This document shows positions 7,971 to 17,483 of a DNA stretch of 39,832 nt, piece after piece. A model generated the notes under the pieces. That model had not been told where the DNA came from. It made no database searches and saw only the letters and a list, made by a program, of their open reading frames with translations. Source of the DNA: an uncultured Halieaceae bacterium (GTDB lineage: Bacteria; Pseudomonadota; Gammaproteobacteria; Pseudomonadales; Halieaceae); the NCBI GenBank assembly GCA_913057135.1, contig CAJXNM010000028.1, positions 1-39,832 on the forward strand, read 5' to 3'. A program made the translations under genes and the position numbers. Position 1 is the first letter of the stretch; the number at the start of each line of letters is the position of its first letter.

Positions 7971-9398
7971 ATGCTAATCATGCTCCTGCCCATCCTATTG
8001 TTGATGGGTATGCTAGCTGCTGCGGTACAGCTTTTTGGCGCCGATGCGAGTTATGGCCCAAATCAAATTGCCCTCGTCATAGCAACAGCGGTCGCAGGTT
8101 TGGTGGGTTTACGCCGTGGCTTGGCTTGGACCGATATTCAGGAGGGCATGAACGCCGGCATCAGAGTCGGCCTGGGCCCCGTGCTTATACTGCTAGCGGT
8201 TGGTGCATTGATTGGCAGTTGGATTCTCGCGGGCACGGTTCCAGCGATGATTTACCACGGAGTGGCGCTGCTCAACCCCTCGGTGTTCTACGCAGCCTGT
8301 GCGATCATTTGTGCACTGGCCTCGGTCAGTATTGGCAGTTCTTGGACGGTGGCCGGCACCTTGGGTATTGGCCTTGTGGGTATCGCCCAAAGTTTTAATT
8401 TGTCACCGGCCATGACCGCCGGTGCCATCATTAGTGGCGCCTATTTTGGCGACAAACTGTCACCCTTGTCAGATACCACCAATCTGGCAGCGGCCTGTGC
8501 AGGTGTTGATCTGTTTGATCACATTCGCCACATGTTGTGGACCACGGTGCCCGCATTCTGCATCTCCCTGGTGTTTTTTTTATTTAACAGCCAGGAAGCA
8601 GCACAATCCCCCGACGATATTGAGCGTCTTCGAAGTGCCCTTAGCAGCCAATTCGATGTGGGTATACATGCGCTGCTGCCACTGGTCTTCATGCTGGTGT
8701 TTGTGGCAATTCGAATCCCCGCTTACCCCGCTATTTTGTTATCGACCCTGGTAGGTTGCCTGAGTGCGGTACTGTTTCAGGGAGAGGCTGTACGCGCCTT
8801 TGCCCTTGCCCAATTCCCCGAGAGTCCCATGCCGATGGTTCAGGGGCTATGGCTCGCCCTCTTCGATGGCTATAAGGGTAATAGTGGCGATGAGGCCTTG
8901 AATGCCCTGCTCAGCAAAGGGGGTATGGCAAGCATGCTCAATACGGTCTGGCTGATTCTTTGTGCGCTCGCCTTTGGCGGTGTTTTGGAGCGCACCGGCA
9001 TACTCAAAGCCATCCTCGACGCAACCTTGAAACGCGTGCGTAGCACCGGTGACTTAGTGCTCGCCACCGTGTCGAGTGGTGTCGTGTCCAACATGCTAGC
9101 CGCCGACCAGTTTTTGGCCATCGCACTGCCCGGGCGTCTATTCACGGTGGCCTACGACGACCGACACTTGAGTCGTTTGAATCTATCGCGCTCCCTTGAA
9201 GACTCTGCGACCCTCACGTCGGTACTGGTGCCCTGGAACACCTGTGGCGCCTATATGTCGGCAACCCTAGGCATAGCGACCTTGCAGTACCTACCCTACG
9301 CTGTGTTCAATTTGGTCTGTCCGCTGGTGGCGATTGCACTTGCCTATTTAGCCATTGCACAGAAACGGGTTACGGTTGTCGCCGACAGCCCTTTATGA
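7971..9398 (+). CDS. nhaC: NhaC-family Na+/H+ antiporter
   Basis: An integral membrane protein of 475 residues with about eleven to twelve hydrophobic helices. The NhaC signature is GAIISGAYFGDKLSPLSDTTNLAAA, near residue 150, preceded by the SIGSSWTVAGTLGIGLVGIA helix. Family members exchange Na+ for H+, or malate and lactate pairs, across the inner membrane; the substrate cannot be told here. It begins only three bases after the CFA-like stop and has no strong ribosome binding site of its own, so it is probably translated by coupling and shares the ECF-type promoter. That makes it an unusual member of this stress operon. Confidence 0.85.
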   Translation: MLIMLLPILLLMGMLAAAVQLFGADASYGPNQIALVIATAVAGLVGLRRGLAWTDIQEGMNAGIRVGLGPVLILLAVGALIGSWILAGTVPAMIYHGVALLNPSVFYAACAIICALASVSIGSSWTVAGTLGIGLVGIAQSFNLSPAMTAGAIISGAYFGDKLSPLSDTTNLAAACAGVDLFDHIRHMLWTTVPAFCISLVFFLFNSQEAAQSPDDIERLRSALSSQFDVGIHALLPLVFMLVFVAIRIPAYPAILLSTLVGCLSAVLFQGEAVRAFALAQFPESPMPMVQGLWLALFDGYKGNSGDEALNALLSKGGMASMLNTVWLILCALAFGGVLERTGILKAILDATLKRVRSTGDLVLATVSSGVVSNMLAADQFLAIALPGRLFTVAYDDRHLSRLNLSRSLEDSATLTSVLVPWNTCGAYMSATLGIATLQYLPYAVFNLVCPLVAIALAYLAIAQKRVTVVADSPL

Positions 9399-9440
9399 CT
9401 TCAAGATGAGTGCAGGGCAAACCATTAGGGCTTACGGGTC

Positions 9441-9881
9441 ATGAGTACCGATTGGGATCACCCGCAGCCCTTTGTTATTACCGAATCGGTGCTGCCCGAG
9501 CACATTGACGCCTTGGCGCACACCAATAACGCCCAATATGTGAATTGGTGCATGGCCGCTGCCTGGGCCCACACCACCGCCTTGGGCTTGGGTGCCGATA
9601 GCTATCAGCGACTCAATAGAGCCATGGCGCTGACTCGCGCGGAATACGATTATCTCAAGGCAACCCACGTCGGTGACACGCTCCTTGTGGGCACTTGGAT
9701 TACCGATTGGGACCGACGTCTGACAATGAACCGAGAGGTTCAAATGATTGAAAGCGCCTCTGGCACTACCGTGTTGCGGGCACGGTTGCAGTTTGTCTGC
9801 ATCGAGATTAGTTCGGGTAAACCACGCCGACCACCAGCGGAGTTCGTGGCCGGCTATGGGCCAGCATTACTCAACCCTTAA
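9441..9881 (+). CDS. Acyl-CoA thioesterase (4HBT/YbgC-like)
   Basis: A 146-residue single hot-dog-fold protein expected to hydrolyse acyl-CoA or acyl-ACP thioesters in the cytoplasm. The active-site segment HIDALAHTNNAQYVNW corresponds to the D-x-x-x-x-x-NN-x-x-Y-x-x-W pattern of YbgC/4-hydroxybenzoyl-CoA thioesterases. Later parts include RAEYDYLKATHVGDTL and a central strand LRARLQFVCIE. It lies 42 bases after the antiporter in the same direction and may be the last gene of the ECF-controlled operon, where recycling of acyl groups would make sense. This link is inferred from position only. It is convergent with epmA. Confidence 0.82.
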   Translation: MSTDWDHPQPFVITESVLPEHIDALAHTNNAQYVNWCMAAAWAHTTALGLGADSYQRLNRAMALTRAEYDYLKATHVGDTLLVGTWITDWDRRLTMNREVQMIESASGTTVLRARLQFVCIEISSGKPRRPPAEFVAGYGPALLNP

Positions 9882-9903
9882 GGTTTCTCGGCTGTAAAGC
9901 TAT

Positions 9904-10854
9904 TTAGGTGTGTTCCCAGCCGAAGGCCAATGATGACTGTATCTCCTGACGCCCCAGCCTCAAGGCCAGTAATCGGTCGAAGCCTAAAGCCACGCCCGCA
10001 CAATCCGGTAAACCAGCTGCCTGTGCCGCTAACAATCGCTCATCAATAGGCCGTTGCGCCAGGCCACGCTGGGCACGAACCTGATTATCTTTCTCAAACC
10101 GCTTGCGCAACAGGTCGGCATCCGACGCCTCCCAATAGCCATTGGCCAATTCAATACCGTCGACATAGCACTCAAATCGCGCCCCCACGACGGTGTTGTC
10201 TCGAATGATTTCTCGCGCCAGAGCCGCCTGGGACACGGGGTAATCAACCACAAATACTATGCCCCAATCGGCGATCGCGGGTTCAATACAATGACTCATC
10301 AGCAAATCGAGGAGACCATCGCGGTCCAAATCTGAAGGTGGCGCAGTCAGATGACGATTTGCGATTTGCAGCAATGTTGTCCGGTCGGCGCCATGACCAT
10401 CGATACCCAAAATAGTGTCGAACAGGGCTGCCCAAGACCACAGCTGCCAACCACTGCGTCCAAGTAACTGACACAGCAATTCAGCCACCTCTCGGATGAG
10501 CCGGCAGTGATCCCAGTCAATCCGGTACCACTCAAGCAGCGTGTACTCTGGGTTGTGCCGACTACCTAACTCATCGGCACGGAACGCCTTGCAGATTTGA
10601 TAAATATCCATGGGATACGCCGCCAACAACCGTTTCATGGCGTATTCAGGGGATGTTTGTAAATACCGCGGAGAAGCAGTGCCAACAATAAAAGGCTCCA
10701 GCGCAGGATCCGTCACCCCGCACTGAGCCAACAGAGGTGTCTCGACTTCAATAAGCTGCCGGGCATCGAAGAACGCCCGGGTTTGACTCAATAACTCAGC
10801 GCGGGCAAGCAATGCCTCTCGATCAGCACTGGGTCGCCAGGTCGACAAAACCAA
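9904..10854 (-). CDS. epmA: EF-P--(R)-beta-lysine ligase
   Basis: This class II lysyl-tRNA-synthetase paralogue (GenX/PoxA/YjeA) attaches (R)-beta-lysine to Lys34 of elongation factor P. It has 316 residues. It lacks the N-terminal anticodon-binding domain of LysS and consists of the catalytic core alone. Motif 2 is seen in ICKAFRADELGSRHNPEYTLLEWY, and motif 3 in GVALGFDRLLALRLG. It starts with TTG immediately after the efp stop (TGATTG), so it is co-transcribed with its own substrate. The partner lysine 2,3-aminomutase EpmB is not in this window. Confidence 0.95.
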   Translation of the reverse strand: MVLSTWRPSADREALLARAELLSQTRAFFDARQLIEVETPLLAQCGVTDPALEPFIVGTASPRYLQTSPEYAMKRLLAAYPMDIYQICKAFRADELGSRHNPEYTLLEWYRIDWDHCRLIREVAELLCQLLGRSGWQLWSWAALFDTILGIDGHGADRTTLLQIANRHLTAPPSDLDRDGLLDLLMSHCIEPAIADWGIVFVVDYPVSQAALAREIIRDNTVVGARFECYVDGIELANGYWEASDADLLRKRFEKDNQVRAQRGLAQRPIDERLLAAQAAGLPDCAGVALGFDRLLALRLGRQEIQSSLAFGWEHT

Positions 10855-11427
10855 TCAGTCTTTAGCAGCGCGGCTGACATACTCTCCCGAGCGGGTATCG
10901 ACCTTAATGACTTCACCTTGAGAAATGAATAGGGGAACCCGCACCACGGCACCGGTGCTGAGGGTCGCAGGCTTTGAGCCCCCTTGAGCCGTGTCGCCTT
11001 TTAAACCGGGGTCGGTTTCAACGATTTCCAGCTCAATGAAGTTCGGTGGTGTCACTGCCAACGGCGCGCCGTTGTAAAGCGTGACTTCGTATCGCTCCTG
11101 CTCTTTTAGCCACTTTTTGGTGGGGCCAACGGCAGTCTCGTCAGCCGAATGCTGCTCAAAACTGACCGAATCCATGAAGTAGAAGAACTCACCATCGGTA
11201 TAAGAGTATTCGAGCTCTACGTCGACAACATCGGCACCTTCAAGGCTATCGCCCGACTTAAATGTGCGCTCAACAACGCGGTCGCTTTTAAGGTTGCGTA
11301 ATTTAACGCGATTAAACGCCTGCCCCTTGCCCGGTTTGACGTATTCATTCTCCAAAATGGAGCAAGGTTCGCCGTCGAGCATCACCTTAAGGCCCGGCTT
11401 AAATTGGTTCGTGGAGAAGTTCGCCAT
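10855..11427 (-). CDS. efp: Translation elongation factor P
   Basis: EF-P binds between the ribosomal P and E sites and relieves stalling at polyproline stretches. The 190-residue protein has the normal three-domain length. The domain I loop [10 protein letters not shown] carries Lys34, the residue modified by EpmA in E. coli, at exactly the same position. The C-terminal part [26 protein letters not shown] is typical. The ATG has a good ribosome binding site (AGGAACGA) and a promoter at 11469-11497. Pairing with epmA in one transcript supports beta-lysylation of Lys34. Confidence 0.97.
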   Translation of the reverse strand: MANFSTNQFKPGLKVMLDGEPCSILENEYVKPGKGQAFNRVKLRNLKSDRVVERTFKSGDSLEGADVVDVELEYSYTDGEFFYFMDSVSFEQHSADETAVGPTKKWLKEQERYEVTLYNGAPLAVTPPNFIELEIVETDPGLKGDTAQGGSKPATLSTGAVVRVPLFISQGEVIKVDTRSGEYVSRAAKD

Positions 11428-11468
11428 GGTTTCGTTCCTGTCTTAATGGGCTATCAAAAGAGCTGGGG

Positions 11469-11497
11469 ATCATACCCGAAGCCAGTGTTTTGGTCAG
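11469..11497 (-). promoter_or_regulatory. Sigma-70 promoter of efp-epmA
   Basis: On the minus strand, CTGACC (11497-11492) and TATGAT (11474-11469) are separated by 17 bases. This is about 40 bases upstream of the efp ATG and just downstream of serB, so efp can be transcribed separately from serB. Confidence 0.55.
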
Positions 11498-11520
11498 GTT
11501 GTCGAGGGGTTAGCATTTTC

Positions 11521-12441
11521 TCAGCCGTGGCGCTCACTCGCTGACCCCAGCAGGTAGAGCACACCGTCGAGTCCCACATAACGAAGGCTATAGGATGCCT
11601 GCTGGCGAACGATCGGCTTGGCGTGAAAAGCCACCCCAAGGCCGGCACATCCCAACATGGGGAGATCGTTGGCACCGTCGCCGACCGCTATGACCTGGCG
11701 GGTGCTTAGACCCTGTTCCTGAGCAATCGACAGCAGTAATTCACGCTTGCGCAGACCGTTCACAATGGGGGGGACGACCTTCCCGGTGGCGCTGCCATTT
11801 TCAGTCGCCAGCACATTGGCGTGCACTTCATCGAAGCCAAAGCGCGCCTGTAGATAGCGAGCAAAATAATCGAAACCACCGGACAAAATGGCAGTCCGGA
11901 TGCCCCGTGCTCGCAACGTGATCATAAGCTCGGGTAACCCCTCTGTGACCGGTAACTGCTGTGCCACCGAGTCCAATACCGAAGTGGGTAAGCCCGCGAG
12001 CATGGCTAGACGCTCGGTAAAACTGGCATCGAAATCTAATTCACCGCGCATAGCGCGCTCGGTTATGTCAGCAACTGCGTCGCCCACCCCAGCATGGGCG
12101 GCCAATTCATCGATCACCTCACAGCGTATCAGTGTCGAATCCATATCAAATACCGCGAGGCGATAGTCTGCCAAACGGCTATCAAGATCCTGCAGCACCA
12201 AATCAATCTGTAGCTCGTCGGCCAAATCCGCAAGATCAGCAATTAATGCTTGGGTATCGCGCACCGATTCGAGAGTCAGGGTATATGCCAAGCGCTGGCC
12301 TGCCAAAGTGCGGGGAACAGGCAGGTCGCGGCGAGCAACAACACCGATGCCATGGCGCGCTAGCAGTGCAGTGATTACTGTGTCGCCCTGTTGCTGCGGG
12401 TTAGGGGAAATAACGGTAATGGTGTGACCAGATACAGACAT
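11521..12441 (-). CDS. serB: Phosphoserine phosphatase
   Basis: Last step of serine biosynthesis: hydrolysis of phosphoserine to serine, by a haloacid-dehalogenase-fold enzyme. Starting from the ATG at 12441 (306 residues; GAGAG ribosome binding site), an N-terminal ACT-like domain occupies about the first 80 residues. The catalytic FDMDSTLI motif follows with nucleophile Asp99 and acid/base Asp101, then ILSGGFDYF (motif II) and the Mg-binding GDGANDLPML. The frame could extend upstream to 12507, but that would overlap the promoter region of the divergent gene. It is divergent from the YtjB-like gene, the same pairing as in E. coli serB and ytjB. Confidence 0.95.
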   Translation of the reverse strand: MSVSGHTITVISPNPQQQGDTVITALLARHGIGVVARRDLPVPRTLAGQRLAYTLTLESVRDTQALIADLADLADELQIDLVLQDLDSRLADYRLAVFDMDSTLIRCEVIDELAAHAGVGDAVADITERAMRGELDFDASFTERLAMLAGLPTSVLDSVAQQLPVTEGLPELMITLRARGIRTAILSGGFDYFARYLQARFGFDEVHANVLATENGSATGKVVPPIVNGLRKRELLLSIAQEQGLSTRQVIAVGDGANDLPMLGCAGLGVAFHAKPIVRQQASYSLRYVGLDGVLYLLGSASERHG

Positions 12442-12521
12442 GGCAGCTCTCTCGATTGACCGAGTAAGCATACCCCAGCTGCGAGGTTTATACTGTGCCA
12501 CGGCCATTCTTGGAGGCGTTC

Positions 12522-13808
12522 ATGCGCCAGCTAATCGCGTTATTGCAAAAACTGCCATTGAGTCAGCAATTGGCATTGACCGCCAGCGGCTGCTGTTTCG
12601 CTGCAACGCTGCTATTAGTTGCGCTGGCGGCGACGTCTAGCAGCCACACGCAAAGTACCTTACAGGCCGCTTACGGCGAGGCCGTTGCAGAACAACTGGC
12701 TCTGCGCCTAGGTACCGAATTGGCAATCGGGGATCGACTAGGGGTAGCTTCTGAATTAGCACGGCTCATTGAACAAAATGGCATACAAGGTGCCAGAGCC
12801 GTCGACATAGAAGGCGCGGAATTGGCTGCGGCAGGATCCCGGGACACGGCTGCACCGCGGTTTCAGTGGCCTATTCGGATTGCCGGCGATATCGCAGGTC
12901 ATGCCGAAGTTTATTTACATACCGAAACCCAACGTCAGACCCAGCAGCGCTTCGTGCTTTTGATGTCCGGATTGGCATTACTGCTGAGCATTGTCATTTT
13001 TGGTATCACCCGAGCAATGGGCCAGCGGTTGGCACGCAATTTACAGGCGGTCAGCGCCGAACTTGCCGAGGTCACCGGCCATGACGCCACACCGGAAAAC
13101 GAATTGCAGGCACTGCGTGATCGGGTAGCAGCGCTACCCCTTGACCTACTGCGTCCCTCCCCGCTGGCAAGTGCAAGTGACGAGCATTACCAGGGTACAG
13201 CCATTGTCTACGTCTACTTGCGCAGCCTCCCCAGTTATTTAGAGACCATTGATGAACGCCGACTACAGCGCTACGTGGCAAGCTTACATCGAATGATTTA
13301 CGGCGCTGCAGGGTTTTACAGTGGCGATCTAGCCGTAGTCCGGCAGTTTGGCTTGGCCATGTATTTCACAGGGCACAACACGATAGGGTCACCGACACTA
13401 CGGGCTGCCAGCTGCGCGTGGCTGATTCAACGCTCTGCACCTGCGGTCGGTGAACAGCTTCGCTTATCGGTTAACTTGGGTATTGCCGTGGGCTACAGCG
13501 AGCTGGGGGGCGGCGATCATCGCGACATTTACCCGGGCTTGTACATCCAGTCGAGCCTCGATCGCCTCCACAGCGTGTGCCAACAAGAGCGAGAAGGTAT
13601 TGCTCTGGTAGATGAGGTCTGTGACGACCTCGACTTGCAAAATCGCGCGACCATTGAAGCACCAAGCGACGATCGCAAACTATTGGGCGCGTGGGTGGAC
13701 AGCCATCGGGATCTGGTGGAGCGGCAGCGGCAAATTCTGCTGCGAGCACTGACCGATAATTCACCCCAAACCGACACTAGCCCCGAGGGAGAACCGAAAG
13801 TGCTATGA
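12522..13808 (+). CDS. YtjB/AhpA-like membrane protein with a degenerate cyclase-like domain
   Basis: A 428-residue protein whose position divergent from serB matches E. coli ytjB (smp/ahpA), whose function is poorly known. The ATG at 12522 has a strong GGAGG site at 12512-12516; a GTG at 12495 is rejected. Two membrane segments (about residues 20-40 and 145-165) enclose a periplasmic domain of about 100 residues, followed by a HAMP-like linker and a cytoplasmic domain. The last 200 residues follow the order of conserved blocks in class III nucleotide cyclases: [50 protein letters not shown] and [13 protein letters not shown]. The metal-binding aspartates are not at their usual places, so a catalytic role is unlikely. 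Its 3' end overlaps the convergent parC by 32 bases. Confidence 0.75.
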   Translation: MRQLIALLQKLPLSQQLALTASGCCFAATLLLVALAATSSSHTQSTLQAAYGEAVAEQLALRLGTELAIGDRLGVASELARLIEQNGIQGARAVDIEGAELAAAGSRDTAAPRFQWPIRIAGDIAGHAEVYLHTETQRQTQQRFVLLMSGLALLLSIVIFGITRAMGQRLARNLQAVSAELAEVTGHDATPENELQALRDRVAALPLDLLRPSPLASASDEHYQGTAIVYVYLRSLPSYLETIDERRLQRYVASLHRMIYGAAGFYSGDLAVVRQFGLAMYFTGHNTIGSPTLRAASCAWLIQRSAPAVGEQLRLSVNLGIAVGYSELGGGDHRDIYPGLYIQSSLDRLHSVCQQEREGIALVDEVCDDLDLQNRATIEAPSDDRKLLGAWVDSHRDLVERQRQILLRALTDNSPQTDTSPEGEPKVL

Positions 13809-16032
13809 CTTTCTGAAACCCTTTGGGTAATCGATTACCCCGTCTACCCCGCTCCCCTCGATAGTTAGCAAGATCCGCAGCCTTCAGTTTCAAGTGCTGC
13901 CGACCCGCGGTCACTTGCAAAATATCTTGCTCACCGATCACACATACCCCAACGAGAATTTCTTCACGAGCGGCGGCCTTGGCCGAGGGAATACCGATAA
14001 TTTTATTGCCCTTTCCCCGAGCAAGCTCTGGCAAATCGTCGAGGGGGAACACCAACAGCCGCCCCTCATTGGTGGCAGCAGCAACCAATAACTCAGTACC
14101 GTCGGGCACCGAAGCGGGTTGCAGAACTCGAGCACCCTTGGGCAGTGTCAACACCGCCTTACCCGCCTTATTTTTGGTTTGTAAATCTGCAAATCGCGCG
14201 ATGAAGCCATAACCTGCATCACTGGCCAGTAGGAAGCGTTGCTGCTCAGAGCCCGTTAACAGGCCTTCGAAGGTAGCACCCGAGGGCGGATTGATACGCC
14301 CGGTGAGTGGTTCACCCTGCCCTCGGGCAGAAGGCAGGTTATGGGTGGCCAAGCTGTACGCCCTGCCGGTGGAATCGAACACGACCGTCGGCATATTGCT
14401 GCGCCCGCGAGCGGCCAGTTTGAAGCCATCCCCCGACTTATAGCTCAGTGCTTCGGGGTCTATATCGTGGCCTTTGGCCGCGCGAATCCAGCCTTTCTCT
14501 GACAACACCACCGTCAGTGGGTCAGATGAGGTGAGCTCAATCTCACTGAAGGCGCGGGCCTCCTCTCGGACCACGAGCGGTGATCGGCGTCCGTCGCCAT
14601 GGGCTTCGGCCACCGCAAGTAACTCGTCGCGGATGAGCGTTGTCAGCAGGTCGTCGTTACCCAGCGTTTGCTGTAGCTGATCGCGCTCTGCGCTGAGCTC
14701 ATCCTGCTCGCCTCGAATCTTCATCTCCTCAAGCTTGGCGAGGTTGCGCAATTTAAGATCGAGAATGGCATCCGCCTGTATATCGGTTAAGCCAAAGCGA
14801 GCCATTAATGCTGCCTTGGGCTCGTCCTCTTCACGAATGATCTTAATCACCTCATCGATATTGAGGTAGGCAATGAGGTAGCCTTCCAGAATATGCAGAC
14901 GGCGCAAAACCCGTTCCAAGCGATATTCCAGACGGCGGCGCACGGTGGTGCGACGGAAACTTAGCCATTCTCGAAGAATCTGCTCAAGATTTCTGACGCC
15001 GGGTCGACCGTCAATACCTATAAGGTTCAAGTTAACCCGGTAACTACGCTCTAGATCCGACGTGGCGAAGAGATGGCTCATTAGGGCGTCAAGATCGACA
15101 CGGTTAGAGCGGGGTAAAATCACCAGTCGTGTTGGCTGCTCGTGGTCGGACTCGTCCCTCAGATCGGCAACCATAGGCAACTTTTTGGCCTGCATTTGCT
15201 GCGCAATCTGCTCTAATACTCGCGCCCCCGACACTTGGTACGGCAGCGCCGTCACAACGATGGCACCATCCTCAACGGACCAGGCCGCCCGCATTTTCAA
15301 GCTGCCGCGACCCGTTCTGTAAAGGGCACGAATATCATCTTGCGGGGTCACAATCTCGGCTTCTGTGGGAAAATCTGGACCTTGAATACAGTCACACAGA
15401 GCATCGATGTTGGCATCGGGATGCTCGAGCATATGCACCGCCGCTGCCACCACTTCTCGCAGATTATGGGGGGGTATATCGGTAGCCATGCCCACGGCAA
15501 TACCCGTGGTGCCATTCAGTAAAATGTTGGGTACCTGAGCTGGCAGCACCGCCGGCTCCTCGAGGCTGCCGTCAAAATTGGGTTGCCAATCGACCGTGCC
15601 TTGACCCAATTCACCCAGTAAGACATCGGCATACCGAGTCAGCTTCGACTCGGTGTAACGCATGGCAGCGAACGACTTAGGATCATCCGCCGACCCCCAG
15701 TTGCCCTGACCGTCGACTAGGGGATAGCGATAGCTGAAGTCTTGAGCCATGAGCACCATGGCCTCATACGCGGCGCTGTCACCGTGGGGATGGAATTTAC
15801 CGATTACATCACCGACGGTCCGAGCTGACTTCTTGTACTTGGCATTGGCTTTGAGCCCCAGTTCGCTCATGGCATAAACGATGCGTCGCTGCACCGGCTT
15901 CAAACCGTCGCCTATATTGGGCAGCGCTCGGTCGAGAATGACGTACATTGAGTAATCAAGGTACGCTTTTTCTGCATAATCACGTAACGACAGGGTCTCT
16001 ACCGCTGGGGACCCCGAAACAAGCTCAGTCAT
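13777..16032 (-). CDS. parC: DNA topoisomerase IV subunit A
   Basis: This is the DNA-breakage subunit of topoisomerase IV, which decatenates daughter chromosomes together with ParE. The 751-residue length matches ParC rather than GyrA. The active-site tyrosine is Tyr126 in AAMRYTESK. The quinolone-determining segment [11 protein letters not shown] carries Ser86 and Glu90, equivalent to E. coli Ser80 and Glu84 and so in the susceptible form. The C-terminal half is a beta-pinwheel of six GyrA-like repeats (for example [13 protein letters not shown]). parE is not adjacent; instead a cyclic-nucleotide-binding-domain gene lies 23 bases upstream in the same direction. The 3' end overlaps the convergent YtjB-like gene. 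Confidence 0.97.
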   Translation of the reverse strand: MTELVSGSPAVETLSLRDYAEKAYLDYSMYVILDRALPNIGDGLKPVQRRIVYAMSELGLKANAKYKKSARTVGDVIGKFHPHGDSAAYEAMVLMAQDFSYRYPLVDGQGNWGSADDPKSFAAMRYTESKLTRYADVLLGELGQGTVDWQPNFDGSLEEPAVLPAQVPNILLNGTTGIAVGMATDIPPHNLREVVAAAVHMLEHPDANIDALCDCIQGPDFPTEAEIVTPQDDIRALYRTGRGSLKMRAAWSVEDGAIVVTALPYQVSGARVLEQIAQQMQAKKLPMVADLRDESDHEQPTRLVILPRSNRVDLDALMSHLFATSDLERSYRVNLNLIGIDGRPGVRNLEQILREWLSFRRTTVRRRLEYRLERVLRRLHILEGYLIAYLNIDEVIKIIREEDEPKAALMARFGLTDIQADAILDLKLRNLAKLEEMKIRGEQDELSAERDQLQQTLGNDDLLTTLIRDELLAVAEAHGDGRRSPLVVREEARAFSEIELTSSDPLTVVLSEKGWIRAAKGHDIDPEALSYKSGDGFKLAARGRSNMPTVVFDSTGRAYSLATHNLPSARGQGEPLTGRINPPSGATFEGLLTGSEQQRFLLASDAGYGFIARFADLQTKNKAGKAVLTLPKGARVLQPASVPDGTELLVAAATNEGRLLVFPLDDLPELARGKGNKIIGIPSAKAAAREEILVGVCVIGEQDILQVTAGRQHLKLKAADLANYRGERGRRGNRLPKGFQKVIALSVLPRG

Positions 16033-16055
16033 GGAATATCCGATTATTACTGTGG

Positions 16056-16868
16056 TCAGCCGACACCGTGTCGTCGACGTAAGGTGACAACTTCTTCATT
16101 TAATTCGGTGATGGATTTCGCCATATCGACGAGTAGGCCTTGCACCGCTGCTGGTCGGGAGCGGATCAGCTCAAAGAAGCGGTCTTTTGGCACCCGAATC
16201 ACCGAACAGGACTCGACGGCTTTCACCGTTGCATTGCGATGGCTGCCCGTCAACGCCGCCATCGTTCCAAACAACTCACCGGGCCGGATTTTTGCCACTG
16301 GCATATCGTTCACCAGTACTTCAGCGAGACCCTCGGTCATCGAGAAAATATCATCGGCAGGATCTCCCTGCTGGATAATCACCGCGCCCGCAGGATAGAT
16401 TTCCGGTGTCCCCCCCATGCCCACCGCTTCGCGGATATGCAACGCATTGAGTCGCAACAGCAGCGATACGTGTTGCGTGAACGCACGACTCCAAGCGGCA
16501 AAACGCTCTTCCTCTTGATGCAACTTTGCGAGCAGCTCCGCGCGCGGGTACAAACGAATAGTGGCGCCGCCTTCAGAGCCAAACAACAATGGCTGCACTT
16601 GGGCGGGCAGGTAGTCGCCGTCGGGTAGGATGAGATCCCCCGCATCGAGCACACTTACCACCGTGTTGTTGTGCAAGATGGACACCAAGCCACTTTCGAC
16701 AACACCGATCATTTGCCGAGGCAAGTTGCGAAATTCTGCCGCCGGGCGGGCTGATAGCTCAATGAGACGCGAATTAACGTCAATACCACTCAATGCGTTT
16801 TTGAGTGCACTTTTTGCCGCCTCGTTCAAGGCTTGGAAGTCGTTACCCGACTGTGCTGTTGCTAGCAT
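16056..16868 (-). CDS. Cyclic-nucleotide-binding-domain protein
   Basis: A 270-residue soluble protein with two CRP-like beta-barrel domains and no DNA-binding or catalytic domain. The N-terminal one (about 40-130) is divergent. The C-terminal one (about 150-255) is clear: [20 protein letters not shown], then a phosphate-binding cassette [18 protein letters not shown] and [13 protein letters not shown]. In that cassette the Arg is kept, but the Glu usually found after FG is Thr, so nucleotide binding is uncertain. Proteins of this layout are common beside other genes in gammaproteobacteria and have no settled function. It precedes parC by 23 bases and may share its transcript. Confidence 0.8.
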   Translation of the reverse strand: MLATAQSGNDFQALNEAAKSALKNALSGIDVNSRLIELSARPAAEFRNLPRQMIGVVESGLVSILHNNTVVSVLDAGDLILPDGDYLPAQVQPLLFGSEGGATIRLYPRAELLAKLHQEEERFAAWSRAFTQHVSLLLRLNALHIREAVGMGGTPEIYPAGAVIIQQGDPADDIFSMTEGLAEVLVNDMPVAKIRPGELFGTMAALTGSHRNATVKAVESCSVIRVPKDRFFELIRSRPAAVQGLLVDMAKSITELNEEVVTLRRRHGVG

Positions 16869-17007
16869 TGTCAGTATCTCTGATACGTCCTGCGTAGAGT
16901 GTATCCTAACCGACCCGATGCCGTTCAGCTATGGCCATTGTTCATGTCTGGCCGCCATTCACCGGTAGCTACAACGGCGCGCAGCGGCAACTAATCAGAG
17001 CAAGGTA

Positions 17008-17472
17008 ATGTTGGTAATGAAAGATCTCGAGACCCAATGGCGATGGCGCCATTTTGATTGCCTTGATGCCAGAAGTTGGCATGACATTCTAAAGCTGCGG
17101 GCCGACGTTTTTGTGGTAGAGCAAAACTGCCCTTACTGCGACCCAGACGACAAAGACCCTCAAAGTTGGCATCTTGAGTGCAGCAGCCGAGACCAACTGA
17201 TTGCCACCTGCCGCGCTGTACCACCCGCCGTCAGCTACAGCGAATCATCCATTGGACGGGTGGTGGTTGCACCGACATGGCGTGGCCAAAACCTGGGACG
17301 AGCCGTTATGCAGCGGGCCATCGCGTTTAACAGGGCCATGTGGCCGGGGGACATTCGCATCAGCGGGCAGGCGTACCTACAAGACTTTTACCAATCTCTA
17401 GGGTTCAACACGGTGCGTGGCCCCTACCTCGAAGACAACATCCCCCACTACGAGATGCTGCTTTCGGGCTAG
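17008..17472 (+). CDS. elaA: ElaA-family GNAT acetyltransferase
   Basis: A 154-residue acyltransferase of the GNAT superfamily, expected to move an acetyl group from acetyl-CoA to an unidentified amine. ElaA hallmarks are the start LKLRADVFVVEQNCPYCDPDDKD and the acetyl-CoA loop VVVAPTWRGQNLGRAVMQ. The end, ISGQAYLQDFYQSLGFNTVRGPYLEDNIPHYEML, is also typical. ATG at 17008 is used; an in-frame ATG at 17017 is an alternative. It stands alone, divergent from the cyclic-nucleotide-binding gene and convergent with typA. Confidence 0.9.
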   Translation: MLVMKDLETQWRWRHFDCLDARSWHDILKLRADVFVVEQNCPYCDPDDKDPQSWHLECSSRDQLIATCRAVPPAVSYSESSIGRVVVAPTWRGQNLGRAVMQRAIAFNRAMWPGDIRISGQAYLQDFYQSLGFNTVRGPYLEDNIPHYEMLLSG

Positions 17473-17483
17473 AGGCCTGGACT

